Assembly (NCBI GenBank): GCA_903813345.2
Contig: CAIIXF020000002.1
Span: 16,006,467 to 16,070,466 of the forward strand
From: Owenia fusiformis
Taxonomy: Eukaryota; Annelida; Polychaeta; Sabellida; Oweniidae
Reading direction: 5' to 3'
DNA length: 64,000 nucleotides
Shown: positions 43,501 to 58,500 of the stretch, one piece after another
How positions within the stretch are numbered: the first letter of the stretch is position 1
Layout of the letters: each line of letters begins with the position of its first letter
The notes under the pieces: generated by a model
Told to the model about the DNA's origin: nothing
Seen by the model: the letters and a program-made list of their open reading frames with translations, nothing else
Databases searched by the model: none
Program-made: the position numbers and the translations under genes

Positions 43501-46500
43501 CTTCATGGATATCCAGGCACATAATCTTGTATCATAATTCTCTACTTGATATCAAACAATGTTTTACATTGTTAGATGATGCCTCCTAGGGTCCCTAATA
43601 TACAGTTTTAATAATACACTGCCAAATAAGCCTCTGGGTGTTTGTTTCATTACCTGCTTTTGTGGAAATCACATTTTTCAAAGTGTTGCATTGACGTCAT
43701 CTTATGCTGATGGGTGTGTGTATACTGTACATGCATGCGTTCATCTGTATGTCTGCATGTATGGGCTGGTATCATACACATTTTGTCGTCACACCTGGAA
43801 AATGGCTTTCCCGTTCAACTTAAAATTGTAACAAATGCAAGAGCAGAGAAATCCCAAGATCTGATAAGATTTTGGGCATGCTGCATTTTTGATAAAAAAA
43901 GTATAGTATTTTAATCACTATGTGCAATGCACAAATTTACTGTCCTGATATACGAAGGTAATTCTCAATTGCTGGTTTCATATGTGCTTTCAGGAGGTCC
44001 AGAAATGAGAGTGAGAAGCTTCGTAGAGACAAGCTGAACATGTACATAGGAGAGCTGGCCAAGATGGTGCCCCTCGTCATGACGGCACAGAAAAAGATGG
44101 ATAAATCTAGTATACTACGGCTAACTGTCAACTATCTCAAGGTTCATAGAGGTATATATAGAAACATTTATTCTTATAAAACTGATATAAAATGGCTTCC
44201 CCAAAATATTTTTCAGGCAACTGTTCTTGGAATATGCAACCAATATGCGGTCAAGGAAAAACAAATATTCTTATTTAAAGGAACATTAGAGATGAGAGAA
44301 TAAATGTTTGACATAATTCTATAAAGCGTGGCAATGTCAACCTTATAATCTAAATTTTATTTCCTGAAAAAGATTGAGATATTCTGGTTAATATAGAAGT
44401 TATCATTGAAGATTCAAGATTGAACTTAAAATTCAGAACGAACTGCGTTTATTTTTTCAGCGTTCACTTTTCGGTGTACATTTTTTTATGTTCTGAAATA
44501 TTTTTGCTTGACAATAATCAGAAAAATGTGTATCTGTGTGACATATTCTGTCACGTAAAAACGGTTGTGAGTTCAATTTCTTCAGCAACATATATCGCAA
44601 ATACGCAAATTGTGGGACAAATATGCAAATTGCGGGACAGTTGAATGGCCTGGAACTGTTACAGAGTTTTTTTGGGAATGTTTTGGAATGATGAGAACAA
44701 AAATAATTGTGGCAATTCTTTTAAAAACCTTTCCTCAACTACCTAGTCTTCTACTTCTTTTGAAATAACATAATATGAGTATATAGTATGAGTCTCCCAT
44801 GAGTATTTTATGTCTTTAAAACTTAAAAAAAGGTTCTATAATAGCAGAATGTGGTTATCTTGTCTAAGAATGTTTTGAAAATGTAAACCTAATCTAGTTG
44901 CCAATGGCAATCATTAATCCAGATTTTTTCATGTTTGTTTTTTTAATATCTTTCTTTAGTCAGATTATATATGCCTTAGGTGAAATAAAGGGTCGTTGTT
45001 CTTTAAACATTTTTCTATTATGAAATAATAATTGAAAGTTCATTTTTATCTTGGGGAAACATTAGTTTGACATTCCATAAAATCTTTTTCACTTCTGATG
45101 TGAAATCAGATACTAAATAGTGCAAATGCCTTAGGTATAGCATGAAGGTTCATTGTCACACATTGCTATTTTTAAATGTTTTTGAATGCAATAATGATCC
45201 CGTGAGACAAAAGCATTGATTTTTCTCATATTCATTCAACAACAGATATCTGGTCTTTTGTACCATCTCATTCTTTTTCAAAGATTTCTCATTCTTTCCC
45301 CCTCTATTTTGCACATAGTGTTGACATTGTTCCATTTTATGTACATAGAGTTGGAGGAATATATCTTGCAGTGTTAATTATCCCAATGAACACATCCATC
45401 TGTCAGTGCATCCGTCTGTCTGTTAGGAAAATAATACAAATGCAAGAAAACAGATTTTATTCATGCTAAGATCATATTCAGTTGAAACATAGATAGTTTC
45501 ATGCAAAAAAATTCAAGGTGGCTTCAATTTTTAAAATGGCAGGAATTTTTCATGAAAATCCAAGATTTTCATTTCCAACCAATGTAATGAGTATTACTAT
45601 TTGAACCTTTAATAGTATATCTATGGATTATATATTTTGTGTTTTTCCCTATCCCAAGGGGCTGTATATGAGAAATACATGTACAGTGTATATATAGGTT
45701 GAGTCAAAAAAAGAAAAATTTTCATTAATTTCGACATCTATAAAAAGTATCACGTTAATATACTCAAAGAGTAGTAGTGTTTTTATGTTAAAATAACAAA
45801 TTGATTTTGTTTTGCAATATTTCGATTTATTCTGTAAATCTTTTTCAAGCATAAATATTTTTTTTTGCTTGAAAAAGATTTACAGAATAAATCGAAATAT
45901 TGCAAAACAAAATCAATTTGTTATTAACCTTCTGCATGCTAACTTAATTCAGCAAATATATCCCACGCGACTGACTTATTTTTCAAAGAGTGCAAAAATG
46001 ATATGCCTGGACTAAATAATTAATATCTCAATAACTACTGAATGAATCTGGATAAAATTTTCACAAAGAGAAGATACATTGGCCTGGCTCATGAAAAAAA
46101 TGTTCTCATGAATTTTTTACTTAAATAAACAGGACTGGGCATAAATATACCATGAATACTCCTCCGGAATCCGCCGCTTCGCCCCTGTGGAGATTCAACG
46201 TCTGGTCAGAATCCAAAACTGAATTTGCAGCGATCAAATGTTCATTTTTCAGTTCAGAAAATATTCTAGTTTCTATTTTCGATGACCATTATCGGCTTCC
46301 AAGAGCCTAAAGAGCTCGAAATCGCGATCCATTTCCTCCACATGTACGTTGTGATCGTATTTGACCGCCATTTTGTACGATTTGTTCACTAAAAACGACT
46401 TAAACACTGTTTAAATCGTTGGATTAAGAAATATTCTTCGAAACATCGCCATTTATAGGTCAACAGGAAGTCCCCACGTAAGGACTAAATAAATCGGGCA

Positions 46501-49500
46501 ATCTGATTGGATCATAAGACCGGCGGGAAAAAGTTAAGTTTTTGAAAGTTTAAATTCGACTGGAGTCGCCGGCAGTTGCCGGGGATTGTTAAGCACGGGC
46601 GACTACGCTCGCCGGTAGCATGCTAAAGGTTAATATACTCAAATGAAAGGTATTTTAGAGGGGATCGCAAATGTTGTATCATTTTTCTGAATTTTCCCTT
46701 TGGAAATCTACCTGGTGTTGGAATTCTCAACAGTTTGGAAATCTCTTCTTATATTTTATTCCGTGATAATTACATTTAGACCTTCACAGGCCAAAAATAT
46801 CATATTGATGTGTTCTTATACCATTTATATTATAAAATAAAGCTAAAAGTAGGTTTTTACAACATGGGAGGTCATTCAAAGTTTTCTATAGTATTATTGA
46901 GGAGATGTAAGATCACAATGTTGTTATATCATTATTTTGAAGATCCAAACGTCTATCTAATAATTCACGAATTCAAAATAATAAGTAGATCTCTTAAAAG
47001 TATGGCTTTATAAGTCTATAATCTAAGGATTTCTATTCATGAATAATTTGTTCATTGGGATTTGCTACTCTGTGCAGATGCCATTTTCTAGTTGTGGATC
47101 TTAATGCGGGTTATCCACCTTGGAATAACTGAACAATCGTTGCTTCCAGTGTTGTCACAATATACTATTATAAGACATCAATATGTCAGCAATTTCTTGG
47201 AGTAAACATTGAAGAAATATCTTAGCCTTTGGCATATACAAACAAATGTGGAAAGACAATTGAATCACTTGATATCTGAAAAGGAACTGAGCAATAAGAA
47301 AGGCAATACATTTGCATGAAAATGACACGAGAAAAATGATTTTTTGCAGATTTTAGTTTTTTCAAACAATTAATGGTTCTAACATATATTAATGCTATTA
47401 TAATACATAGTGATACATCGATTAATTGTTCCAACACAATTCACTACAGTAGTCACACTACTAGGTGCTTTTATATCTAGGTTACCCTTTAATGTTTTAC
47501 CTGATCAACATAATTAAGTAATCAATAGATTAAGTAAATCCACCAATCTGTCTGCCTGGGAAATAACTCATTTACTAGATTGAGGAGATGATTCTTTTGT
47601 TGGAAAGATGTATTAGTATATTGGTAGATAGTTTTACGTAATTCTTTTTTTTTCAAGATGCCTACCACTTTGAGAAAAGTTTCTCATTTCCTTCCAAATG
47701 CATATTACTGCTTGAAATTTTGTTAGTTTATCCATAAAATATATCCTTTTCACATATATTCTTTGTTTTTCTGGCTTGTCCCTAAGGAGCTATATACAGG
47801 GTGATGAAAACAAATGTCTTAATTTTTTGATAAGTGCCATGGAAATTTCAGAATGACCACCCGATGTGGGAATTCCCAGGAATTAAGAGATCTCTTGTAT
47901 CAATTGTATTTTAAAGTACACCACAATTACTCAGATACGAGTAGGTAGTTACCAGTTTCGCCACCAGGTGGCTGATTGGGGGAAATAACATGGCAGGGAA
48001 TTACAAAGTTTAACTTGAATATTCATCAGTTTTAGTGGTTCACTTTTCATATTACCCTTATGTATCTGATAGTTATACAAATTATAATATGTCCAGTACA
48101 GGAAAATTTTATCTGCCCAACACAAGAAAGGATATTTCACTTTTTGTGATTTTACAACATGGGGTCTATGGGGAATCTCCCCGACCTAGAAGTCACATTT
48201 TCAAAGAAAATTATCAAAACCACATTTCTATATGCAATTTTACATGTAGATTCAAAACATGACATCACTTTGACTGAATTTTGAATTTTTAATGACGTAA
48301 ATCAAGATTACTTCTGCTCGCACCTAGTCTATTATTCTTATTGATGCCCTTTCAGCTACCCAAACTTGATCTTTTACTGTATTGCATTATTCTCTTTCTA
48401 TTGCAGAGCTGAAGGGGAACAAGAAAGACATTGACTGGAAGCCACCTATCATCTCCAATGACAACTTGTCAGAACTTCTGCTGCAGGTAAGTCATCTATC
48501 ATATACCATGACAACTCATTACTTATGATATGTGCAAGACATCTAGCCATCAGATCACCTATGAAATTGATGATCCGAATGTCTTCTCTAAAGATAGTGA
48601 AAATGAAATATTAAATCACTCTATATCTATCATTAACAGTATTTCTCCAGGATTAAAGCACACACCTGAGATTTTGGCTTGCCCACCCACCTGACAGCCA
48701 AGATATGGGGGTCCATTTGCACCCACTTGAAAATGAGATAAATCACGAAATTTGGCATATTTTGACCATTTTTGTTCTGAATTGTGAAAATGAGAATTTT
48801 GCACCCACTTGAGAAAAAATCCTGGGGAGAAACACTGAACTACTCCATAGATCACTTACACTTATTTATCAATACTCCTGAACATTTCTAGTCTCTCTTT
48901 GCTCATTTTATCTCACATTTTGATCTGATGTTATTACAAAATTGGCAGTTTTGATTACCATTGGCAAACTCAGGCTCAATTTATAAAGGGCCTTGTGGGA
49001 TAAGACAAATAATTCAGACAGTGATATTTTGGTTGGTAATCCATTTGATCCATACATATTCTCCAAGAAAAGTGGATACAATAACAATAAATTATGATAA
49101 TGACAATGAAGGACAATCAGTTTTTTATTATTTAATAATGTTGATATTATTTTTTACCATACCAGGGCTTGCATTAACGGCGTCCTGTACATGTTAAGGA
49201 CTCAAAAAACATTTTCACACTTTTTTTAAAAAATTGGGTCCTTGGGACTCACAAATTTTCTAACCTAATGCAAGCGCTGCCATACTTTAGCTTTCTTCAA
49301 GCTCAAAAAATATGCACAATCTCAGATATCATTGATTGAAACCATTTGCCTATTTATGGGGCCTTTCTGGAAATTCGGAAAAACTTCAACTACAACAGGC
49401 TACCTTGTTTTGATTTGGTGAAGGAATCACATGAAAATGAAGAGCTCTCAGTTAGCACAGTGAATGATGAAATTTTCAGGATTATGACCTGTTAGACAGT

Positions 49501-52500
49501 TATATATTGAACATTTTGGAATATAGACCGTCATTGAATTATGTGAAGGAGTGCTAAAAAGATCAGTCTTAATAATGTTTATGATGAAAATATTGTTGCT
49601 AGATACATGTACCATCAGTATTGTGCTGATTCTGATTTACGAGTTTGTTTCATGATGTAGTGTTTACATGGGAAGAAAACCAATTTTTCAGAGGATAACT
49701 TAAAAATATCTGTCTCCATTTCTTTCGCTTTATGGATTTTTCATGTTTGAAAGTAATTTCAATTTGTTAACCATGATGGTGTTATCTTGTAATAATATTG
49801 GTTTGAGAATGAATATTCTTTGATGATATAAGTAATAACAAATCCTCATTAGAGCAAACACTTGAACTATGAAACATGATATTCTGCCCTTTTTAATAAC
49901 TCACATTAATTTTGACAATAAAATCTGGGAACTTTTGTTGTTAAAATGGTTTTAGAAAGTAATTATTCCTTTTGAAAAATAACTTTTAAAAACACTAATT
50001 TTGAGAAATACTGTAGTAATTGATGATAAAAATGCTGAAATTTAATCAAACTGGTCATGTTTCAGTCTCTGAATGGGTTCCTACTGGTGACTTCTAGGAA
50101 AGGAATGGTGATATACGCTTCAGAGGAGCTGACAACTAGCCTGGGCCACAATCTGGTAAGCACTTCATGGTTAATACAAAAATGTTCTATGTTCAGCGAT
50201 TCATGGTTGATCCAAATGTGTTCTATGTTCCGCAATTCATGTTTTTTTGTTTTTTTTATTAGTTAGCAATTCATGGTTGATACAAAAGTGTTCTGTGTTC
50301 AGCAATTCATGGTTGATACAAAAGTGTTCTATGATCAGCAATTCATGGTTGATACAAAAGTGTTCTGTGTTCAGCAATTCATGGTTGATACAAAGGTGTT
50401 CTATGTTCAGCAATTCATATTTGATACAAAGGTGTTCTATGTTCAGCAATTCATATTTGTAACAAATGTGTTCAATGTTCAGCAGTTCATATTTGATACA
50501 AAGGTGTTCTATGTTCAGCAATTCATATTTGATACAAAGGTGTTCTGTGTTCAGCAGTTCATATTTGATACAAAGCTGTTCTATGTTCAGCAATTCATGG
50601 TTGATACAAAGGTGTTCTATGTTCAGTAATTCATATTTGATACAAAGGTGTTCTGTGTTCAGCAGTTCATATTTGATACAAAGCTGTTCTATGTTCAGCA
50701 ATTCATTGTTGATACAAAGGTGTTCTATGTTCAGCAATTCATATTTGATACAAAGGTGTTCTATGTTCAGCAATTCATATTTGTAACAAATGTGTTCAAT
50801 GTTCAGCAGTTCATATTTGATACAAAGGTGTTCTATGTTCAGCAATTCATGGTTGAAGCAAAGGTGTTCTATGTTCAGCAATTCTAGGTGTTCTGTGTTC
50901 AGCAATTCATGGTTGATACAAAGGTGTTCTATGTTCAGCAATTCATATTTGATACAAAGGTGTTCAATGTTCAGCAGTTCATAGTTGAAGCAAAGGTGTT
51001 CCATGTTCAGCAATCTATGGTTGATTCAAAGGTGTTATGTGTTCAGCAATTCATATTTGATACAAAGGTGTTCTATGTTCAGCAATTCATATTTGATACA
51101 AAGGTGTTCTATGTTCAGCAATTCATAGTTGAAGCAAAGGTGTTCCATGTTCAGCTATCTATGGTTGATTCAAAGGTGTTATGTGTTCAGCAATTCATAT
51201 TTGATACAAAGGTGTTCTATGTTCAGCAATTCATATTTGATACAAAGGTGTTCAATGTTCAGCAGTTCATGGTTGATGCAAAGGTGTTATATGTACAGCA
51301 GTTCATGGTTGATGCAAAGGTGTTATATGTACAGCGATTCATGGTTGATACAAAGGTGTTCTGTGTTCAGCAATTCATGGTTGATACAAAGGTGTTATGT
51401 GTTCAGCAATTCATATTTGATACAAAGGTGTTCTATGTTCAGCAATTCATATTTGATACAAAGGTGTTCAATGTTCAGCAGTTCATGGTTGATGCAAAGG
51501 TGTTTTATGTACAGCAGTTCATGGTTGATGCAAAGGTGTTATATGTACAGTGATTCATGGTTGATACAAAGGTGTTCTATGTTCAGCAATTCATGGTTGA
51601 TACAAAAGTATTCTATGTTCAGCAATTCATGGTTGATACAAAAGTATTCTATGTTCAGCAATTCATGGTTGATACAAAAGTATTCTATGTTCAGCAATTC
51701 ATATTTGATACAAAGGTGTTCAATGTTCAGCAGTTCATGGTTGATGCAAAGGTGTTATATGTACAGCAGTTCATGGTTGATGCAAAGGTGTTATATGTAC
51801 AGCGATTCATGGTTGATACAAAGGTGTTCTATGTTCAGCAATTCATGGTTGATACAAAAGTATTCAATGTTCAGCAATTCATGGTTGATACAAAGGTGTT
51901 CAATGTTCAGCAATTCATAATTGATACAAAGGTGTTCTTTGTTCACCAAAGTAAGTATAATGAAGGCAAGCCCATTCACCAGATTTACTCCAATCTACTT
52001 GTGTATATTTCAATCATCTTCCTCAATATTTTAGGCGGATACGGTGGGAAATTCTGTGAAGAAGTTTGTCCATCAAGACGACCAGAAGTATTTTCTTAAG
52101 CAGCTAGAACTCCCCCGGGACAAATATGCTATAAGTAAGTCTGATTTATATAAATGAGCAAAAAATTAGAGGTGTCACGGTCCAAAGAAAATTCGGTACG
52201 GTATGGAACGGTAGAAATGGTCTCAGGACACTGTACTTTCGGAACGGGACAGAACATTAAAGAAAAATGATGCAATGTCTGATGATGGCAGTTTCACTTT
52301 CAGTTTCACTTTTCAAAATCATATTCAGAAATAAAAAACGTCAATTCAAATCTAATATAACGCATCTGCCGCGAATGTAATCGGCATTTCACATAGTCTG
52401 CATGGTGTACTATCACCAATTCGTTTACATTGTGATATACCAATATTTTATTCTTAATGTATGATATCATGATTTTAAATACTATAACATGTTTTAGGCG

Positions 52501-55500
52501 CGTCTATTAATTGTGCCATCATTCCAAAGATGTAGTGTCTAAATGATAGATAAATAAATAGATAAGATATAAGAGAGCCTTTTATAGATTTGACATTGTA
52601 TAGGTGTAAACCTGATTGGTATGTTAGCATTCAAATAAGAACCCTCTAATTTTGCAATTTCAGACCATGAATCCAACAGGCACAGATCATTCTATTGTCG
52701 TATGTTGAATGTGGTGAACAGACAGCAGTTAGGTCATTATGAACCGATGCACGTCGTAGGACACATCCGCATGATGACATCATTTGATACAGGTAGCTTT
52801 CAATTATATTTTTAGCTTGTCTGCTAGCCTAAAATAGGTGTCTGAGCAATTCTTCATTTTTAGCTGTTATGATTGCAATACAAACTTTGAAAATATGAGA
52901 CATGTGACATTAAAGCTTTAACTTTAAGTTCAGTTATTCGTTTTTTATCGAACAATTGTTATATTCTGGTATGATTATAGGAATGTAAAATGAAATTAGC
53001 CTGTATGTTTACCATGTATTTATCACATGATATAGGTTCGCTAATATCTTTCTCATCCATCAGCATTTTTCTCAATATTTTCTCGATCTGCATTATTTTA
53101 GTGAATGGATGTTTATGAATGGTAATTTTCCCGCAGTTATCATTCCATTAAAAAACTGAACTGAGCAATTTTTATGAACCAAATGAACCACTCGTGGCCA
53201 ATGATGGTCAGAGCTCTGCAGTTTCTTACCCGTACTTTGTACTCCACTTCCAAAGAACAATTAATTTAAACATCATATATGCCCATTATGGAATCATAAA
53301 TGTTTGCCTTGTGAAATGCATTATACATATATCCCCAGCTCATATTAAATAAAAAAGGTTTGCTTTGTTAAGTGCACACTTTCTTCACAGGTACACTATT
53401 TTCTGCATTTCACTTTTTGCAGTTTAATAATCATTTTCTATATTCTTATAGATGAAGCTGCAGACATGATGGACAGTTGTCTGATTGCAGTTGTCAGGAA
53501 GGTTCACAAGGAAAGCATCCGTGAAATCTCAATATTAGAAATGTCAAAGAATGAATGGATCACTCAGCATAACTTGGAAGGCAAAATATTCTTTAGTGAT
53601 CACAGGTCAGTGTTCATATGTGTTGTTCGTATGAAAATCATTGTTCATTGGTCATTTTCAAGTAACAATAGAACTGAATATTAACTGATTGATCTATTTA
53701 AAGCAGTATATTGATGATAAATAACTTGCATTGTTTGTTATTTTGATTAGTTTCAACTCATGAGGTCTAGTTACTTACCACACTTGTGGTTCAGTTATCA
53801 TAAAGTGGTACATGATGGATGTAATACTGTTTAGAAATTTCCATAAGAATTACTGACTGATTATATTGGCTAAGTTGCTATAGAAACTCCTTTCCCTGAA
53901 AACATAAGTAATGATATATGAACATAAGTGATGCTGCCAAGTTGATTTTCTTAATTGATTATGATTGGGAGGTGGAGGACTTTGTTGTTTGAGTCTGTTC
54001 CATTTCATGTAAATAACCCGGGGTAAATTATAGATCTTCTGTTCCCCAGTGCTTGTTATATCTAGAATATGAGTAGTCAACAATTGGACATAAATATGAC
54101 AAAGGGGTTTAACAGAACTGGATGAACATAGACTGTTGTGTTGTGCAAATAAGCATGATCTCTCTGACTATAATACTGCTTATACGTTACCTGCTAGGAA
54201 TGCTTGTGCAATATATATTAACTCTTTGCTTATTAATCTTTTTAATTTAGGTACCCACCAGCTTGCTTCCCAACTACTGCTTGACAACTGTTGCTTTGCA
54301 TTTATTACTAGGCAACTATTATTATGCAACTATAACTAGGCAACTGTTACTATGCAACTATTACTAGGCTTCTGCAGTTAAAGGTGCTTGATTATTACCA
54401 CTAATGCTTACTCTAATACTCACTTAGTTTAAAATACACTATGGATTTATTTTGTACTCATTTTCTGCATAAACCTTTTCTGTGCTCACTTAAACATAGG
54501 TCCACTCTGTAGTAATTTAGTGCATTGGTCCACTCTAATTGCACTAAGTAATAGTATAGACCCACTCTGTACTTATTTAGTGTCACATCATGGACTTTAT
54601 TTTGGAAATGTCATGGACTTCTGTTTTGAAAAAAATGCAAGGAACCCAACCTAATTTTTATAACTAGTTAACTCTAGTTTTATGCACTGCTTTAATATTT
54701 AATTTTATGTTTATTTCTCACCTCTATGGTCTATTATTACTAAACGAAATAAATGCCATCAAATTGCTCTTATTTCTTCCTCTTTGTGCTCAAGCTTAAT
54801 ATCTTCGCCATATTGCAAAAGCCTTCTATTATCTAAAAGTAACACCTATCTATCCACAGTATCTATCTGCCTCTCTTTAAAGTAATCATCCACATATTAG
54901 CTCTTTGTTGAAATTGAACAATCAAATTATTTAAGCTACTTCAGAATTCTTTTAACACACTGAACAAAATTGAAACAATTAATTTTAGAATTCATGCACC
55001 ATGTACATTTTCTTAAAGTAACACCTTTCTTACCAACCTAGGCTGTTTCTACAGTACTTTCATTTTCTAGAAGGCCAGTAGTGTTTTTTTCTTTTTTCTG
55101 CTTTTGTTTTTCTTTCTGTTTGCAAGATTATTTGCCTTTGACTACTTGACAGTCAATGGAGAAGTCCATTGGGCTCATGAACAATTTGAGATAGAAACAG
55201 TCTGAAAATATGCATAAAATATTCTAAAAATGTGTAAATCACGTATTTTCATTTAAATTTGCATAATGACACTGATTTGTTATGTCACCTGGTGACATAT
55301 TGTTAGTCTTTAACTTTTTTTGTGGATGGGGGTTGGTGTTCAGCTTCTCTCACAAATGGCAGGTGGTGACATTTTGCATGTTAATACCTTGGCCATTGCA
55401 TGACCTGTGGTCTAGATGACCAACTTAATTAATTCCAGTGAAAGAAGATATGAGTACATTTGCTTTCAAAAGTATGTTGATATGCATTACCTCCTGATTC

Positions 55501-58500
55501 CTTATGTAACTGTATGTCAGTAAATAATATATGGTTTAAAGCAAAGAGAAGGTATTGTAAGTTGGCAATTATGAACAGTAAACTACGAGTTAAGACGATG
55601 TGAAAAGGTTATAAGTTGTGCACTGTTATACCCCCGAACTGTGGAGGGAATATTGCATATGAGAAATGATCTAGTTGTGAAACTGAATGCCTTTTTATCC
55701 AAACACCTGTCCTTTAAGAAAACAATATCTTTGAACATGATCCAATTACTCCCTTATAAAATGACCTCTCTGTAAAGAACACACATACAAATGTGTTCAC
55801 CATACACTGGTTTTACTGTATATTTTAGTGGTTTAGTGATGATGTTAACTGATGTTGTGTGACTTTTAGGACATCACCACTGACAGGCTATCTGCCCTAT
55901 GAGTCCAATGGAATGCTGGCCTACCAGTTCCTGAAACCGGAGGATGTGAAATGGGTGATCAAACGGCATCACCACTGTAAGTTTATAGGCAGGCAGGCGG
56001 TGATGGAACCCAAGCTACCAAGGCTAACCTTTGCTTATATACTAACATTTGTAAATTACTTTGCATTTAGTTCAATTAATGCTGTGTATCTCACCATCTT
56101 TGAGTATGATCATGGTTAACACTTAAAACTCCCAATTAGTTGGTTATGTGAACTAACAGTACAGCTGTATGATAAATCTGATTTACTCAACACTAGGTGT
56201 TACTAGGGTGCTTTCAAAAAAAAATTAAGGAAATAAGGCCTTCATTTTTGACGAGAAAATCATGAACTGTCCAACCATGGTTTGTCTAGAAATGAGTTGT
56301 TCAATTTCTCATGCTTTAAGATGACCTCTAGCAATGACATTGTGCCTGGCTTATTAAGTCTTCATTTCCAATATTAAACCTGTTGAAACTGTAGTAGTGT
56401 AGTAAGTCATGTAAGGTGAAATCAATACTGTGCACTGTATACACTGTATAGTGAGTCCTTTATGGTATTTAGAATCATAGACGGCCATTCATCATGTCTC
56501 TGTATCATGGATGGTGAGAAAACACTTGCATTGATTACCTACAGATAAAGCCCAATATGTAATTCTGGAAAATATCATATTATCCTGTATGGGTTCCCCA
56601 GGCATAATTCTGAATTGATTGTCCATATATAGAACATCATACTGGATGAATCAGTATTATCCCATTGAATGAAGTTCAAGGGGATATAGAGAATGGCTCT
56701 GTATGTCTGGCCATCTGTCTTCCCTGGCAATAACGCAAATACTGACCCAATATTGTTTAAATTTTAATCAGTATAGTATACTAATAGGGTACTTAGTAGA
56801 TGTAAGTTTTGCTTGAAAGTCAATTTTCAAAATAGCCACTGGTTTCATAAAGATTGTCTAACAACTTGTTACTGATTAATTTGAAAATGTTATTATTTAA
56901 AAAAACTTGGTGGCCATCTTGAAAAATGGTGGCTGTTACAAAATGTTGTACGATTTTTGCCGTAGCAGGAAAAGTAGTGGCGCGATATTTGATATGTGAT
57001 ATATACATATGATCTTATGACCCTTTGGTTAATAGATGGTCATTTTCAACAATTGGCCGCCATTTTTAGGTTTTTATATGTGACTATTAAGAAGCATATT
57101 CCAATTTCTTATGAGAATTTGGCTCATAGGCAGCCATTTTGATAAATGATGGCTATTTTCAATAATATGATTTTACATTTTGCTATAAGGCCAATGGACG
57201 AAAACTGGAAAAGTAGTGGAGCAATTTTATTTATATTTTTACTTATTTTTTACTATTGTTTTTGTATTGTAAATATGTAAAAGCATCATACACTGTTTAA
57301 TGATAATTTGGCATGGCAGCTAGCAATGGCTGTTCAATGGGATTTGCTACGCCTTGGCGTTACTGTTATCTAGTTCATATAGGGGAACTCATATACCAAA
57401 CTATATAAGCCCCGTACTAAATTTCGAATAAATGAGTCACATATTGGGCTCCAATAAATTGCTCATCTACAGTATTGCCCCAACTCAAATCTTTAAAGAT
57501 GTATTCCCAGTAGCACATGTAAGGGACATTGACTAAGTACATCTTTAAAGATTGATTGCTTAAGCAAATATGCTAATGTCAATTGCTTGCATGCATTTAC
57601 TAACACAAGGCTTCCAGTGATGTCTTCTACACAGATGCGCTGCTCGCTGCATGTTTTTTTTCTTTATGTTCTCTTCTGCCATATGCTACAAACTTGGCCT
57701 CACTTGGAGAGTAGGACAGGGGTGTAGCTCTTGATAATTTTACATATAATGTGTTAGACAATTATCTGGTACAATTACTTGGTATATTGAGTGCCAAGTT
57801 GGGTTATAAAATCATTAAATAACACTGCATGGTAATATTGCGCTATTATCCCACCCTAAGTGCTTATATCATTGTATAATAGCACCGTATAACTGCAATA
57901 TAAAACCAACACTCATCGTATACAACTCTTGAGAACAATATACAACTCCTGGATAGCATATACAACTCCCGGCAGTGTATACAACTCTTCGTCTTGATAT
58001 ACAACTGCTCAAATAGGGTGGGATAATAAGATCATATAATGGTTGATTCTGTATATCGTTATTCTCTCGTGAGTATATGTATATGATATAGTCACTTGTT
58101 CCGTTCGGTCACTTGTGAATATATCATATGATCACTTGAGTATAAACATGATATACAAAATCAACCATTTTATAACCTCATATTATACAATGGTATACCA
58201 TATGAATAGTCAATTTGCAGTGTAATATAACACAGGAATAGGCTTTGTATAATTGTTATACAGTAGAATAACAAAGGAATTTGGGATTGTGCACTGTTAC
58301 ACAGTAGTAATCAATGGGCTATACTTGTATTGCACTGTTATGCAGTAATATAGCCAACCAATGGGGAATGTTATACTGTTATGCAGTAAGACAACAAATC
58401 AATGGGCTATAATGCACTATTATGCAGTAATGCAGCTTATTAATGGGGAATGTTATACTGTTATGCAGTAAAACAACAAATCAATGGGCTATAATGCACT

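Larger units (their letters stand above)
30279..43993 (+). other. Intron 2 of the Met-like gene (13.7 kb)
   Basis: No further exon was found between the exon ending KVEKK and the bHLH exon. It carries two hAT elements, several small TIR elements, dispersed repeats and two minisatellite clusters that are listed separately. The stretches 35000-40000 and 43090-43990 show no repeat or gene I can name. Confidence 0.6.
44152..48406 (+). other. Intron 3 of the Met-like gene (4.3 kb)
   Basis: Holds a second copy of the hAT-nested repeat (44430-44655), the 60-bp palindrome and TTAA element (45792-46633), and dispersed repeat copy 2 (47930-48320). No additional exon is visible. Confidence 0.6.

Noticed and set aside
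43994-44151. CLOCK or BMAL identity for the bHLH exon
   Set aside because: SRN-SEK-RRD is CLOCK-like and RRDK.N.YI.ELA is BMAL-like, but the MVPLV loop entry and SSILRLTVNYLKVH helix 2 fit Met best. Kept as the main alternative.
50237-51013. 258-codon minus-strand frame with 12-residue repeats
   Set aside because: It is the 36-bp intronic minisatellite translated; the same region is open in several other frames on both strands, with no start context or non-repeat domain.
51129-51920. 263-codon plus-strand repetitive frame
   Set aside because: Same minisatellite in another frame. The true exon of the Met-like gene starts only at 52035.
50158-51945. Possible CRISPR array because of 36-bp direct repeats
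   Set aside because: Units are contiguous with no unique spacers and the genome is eukaryotic; it is a minisatellite.
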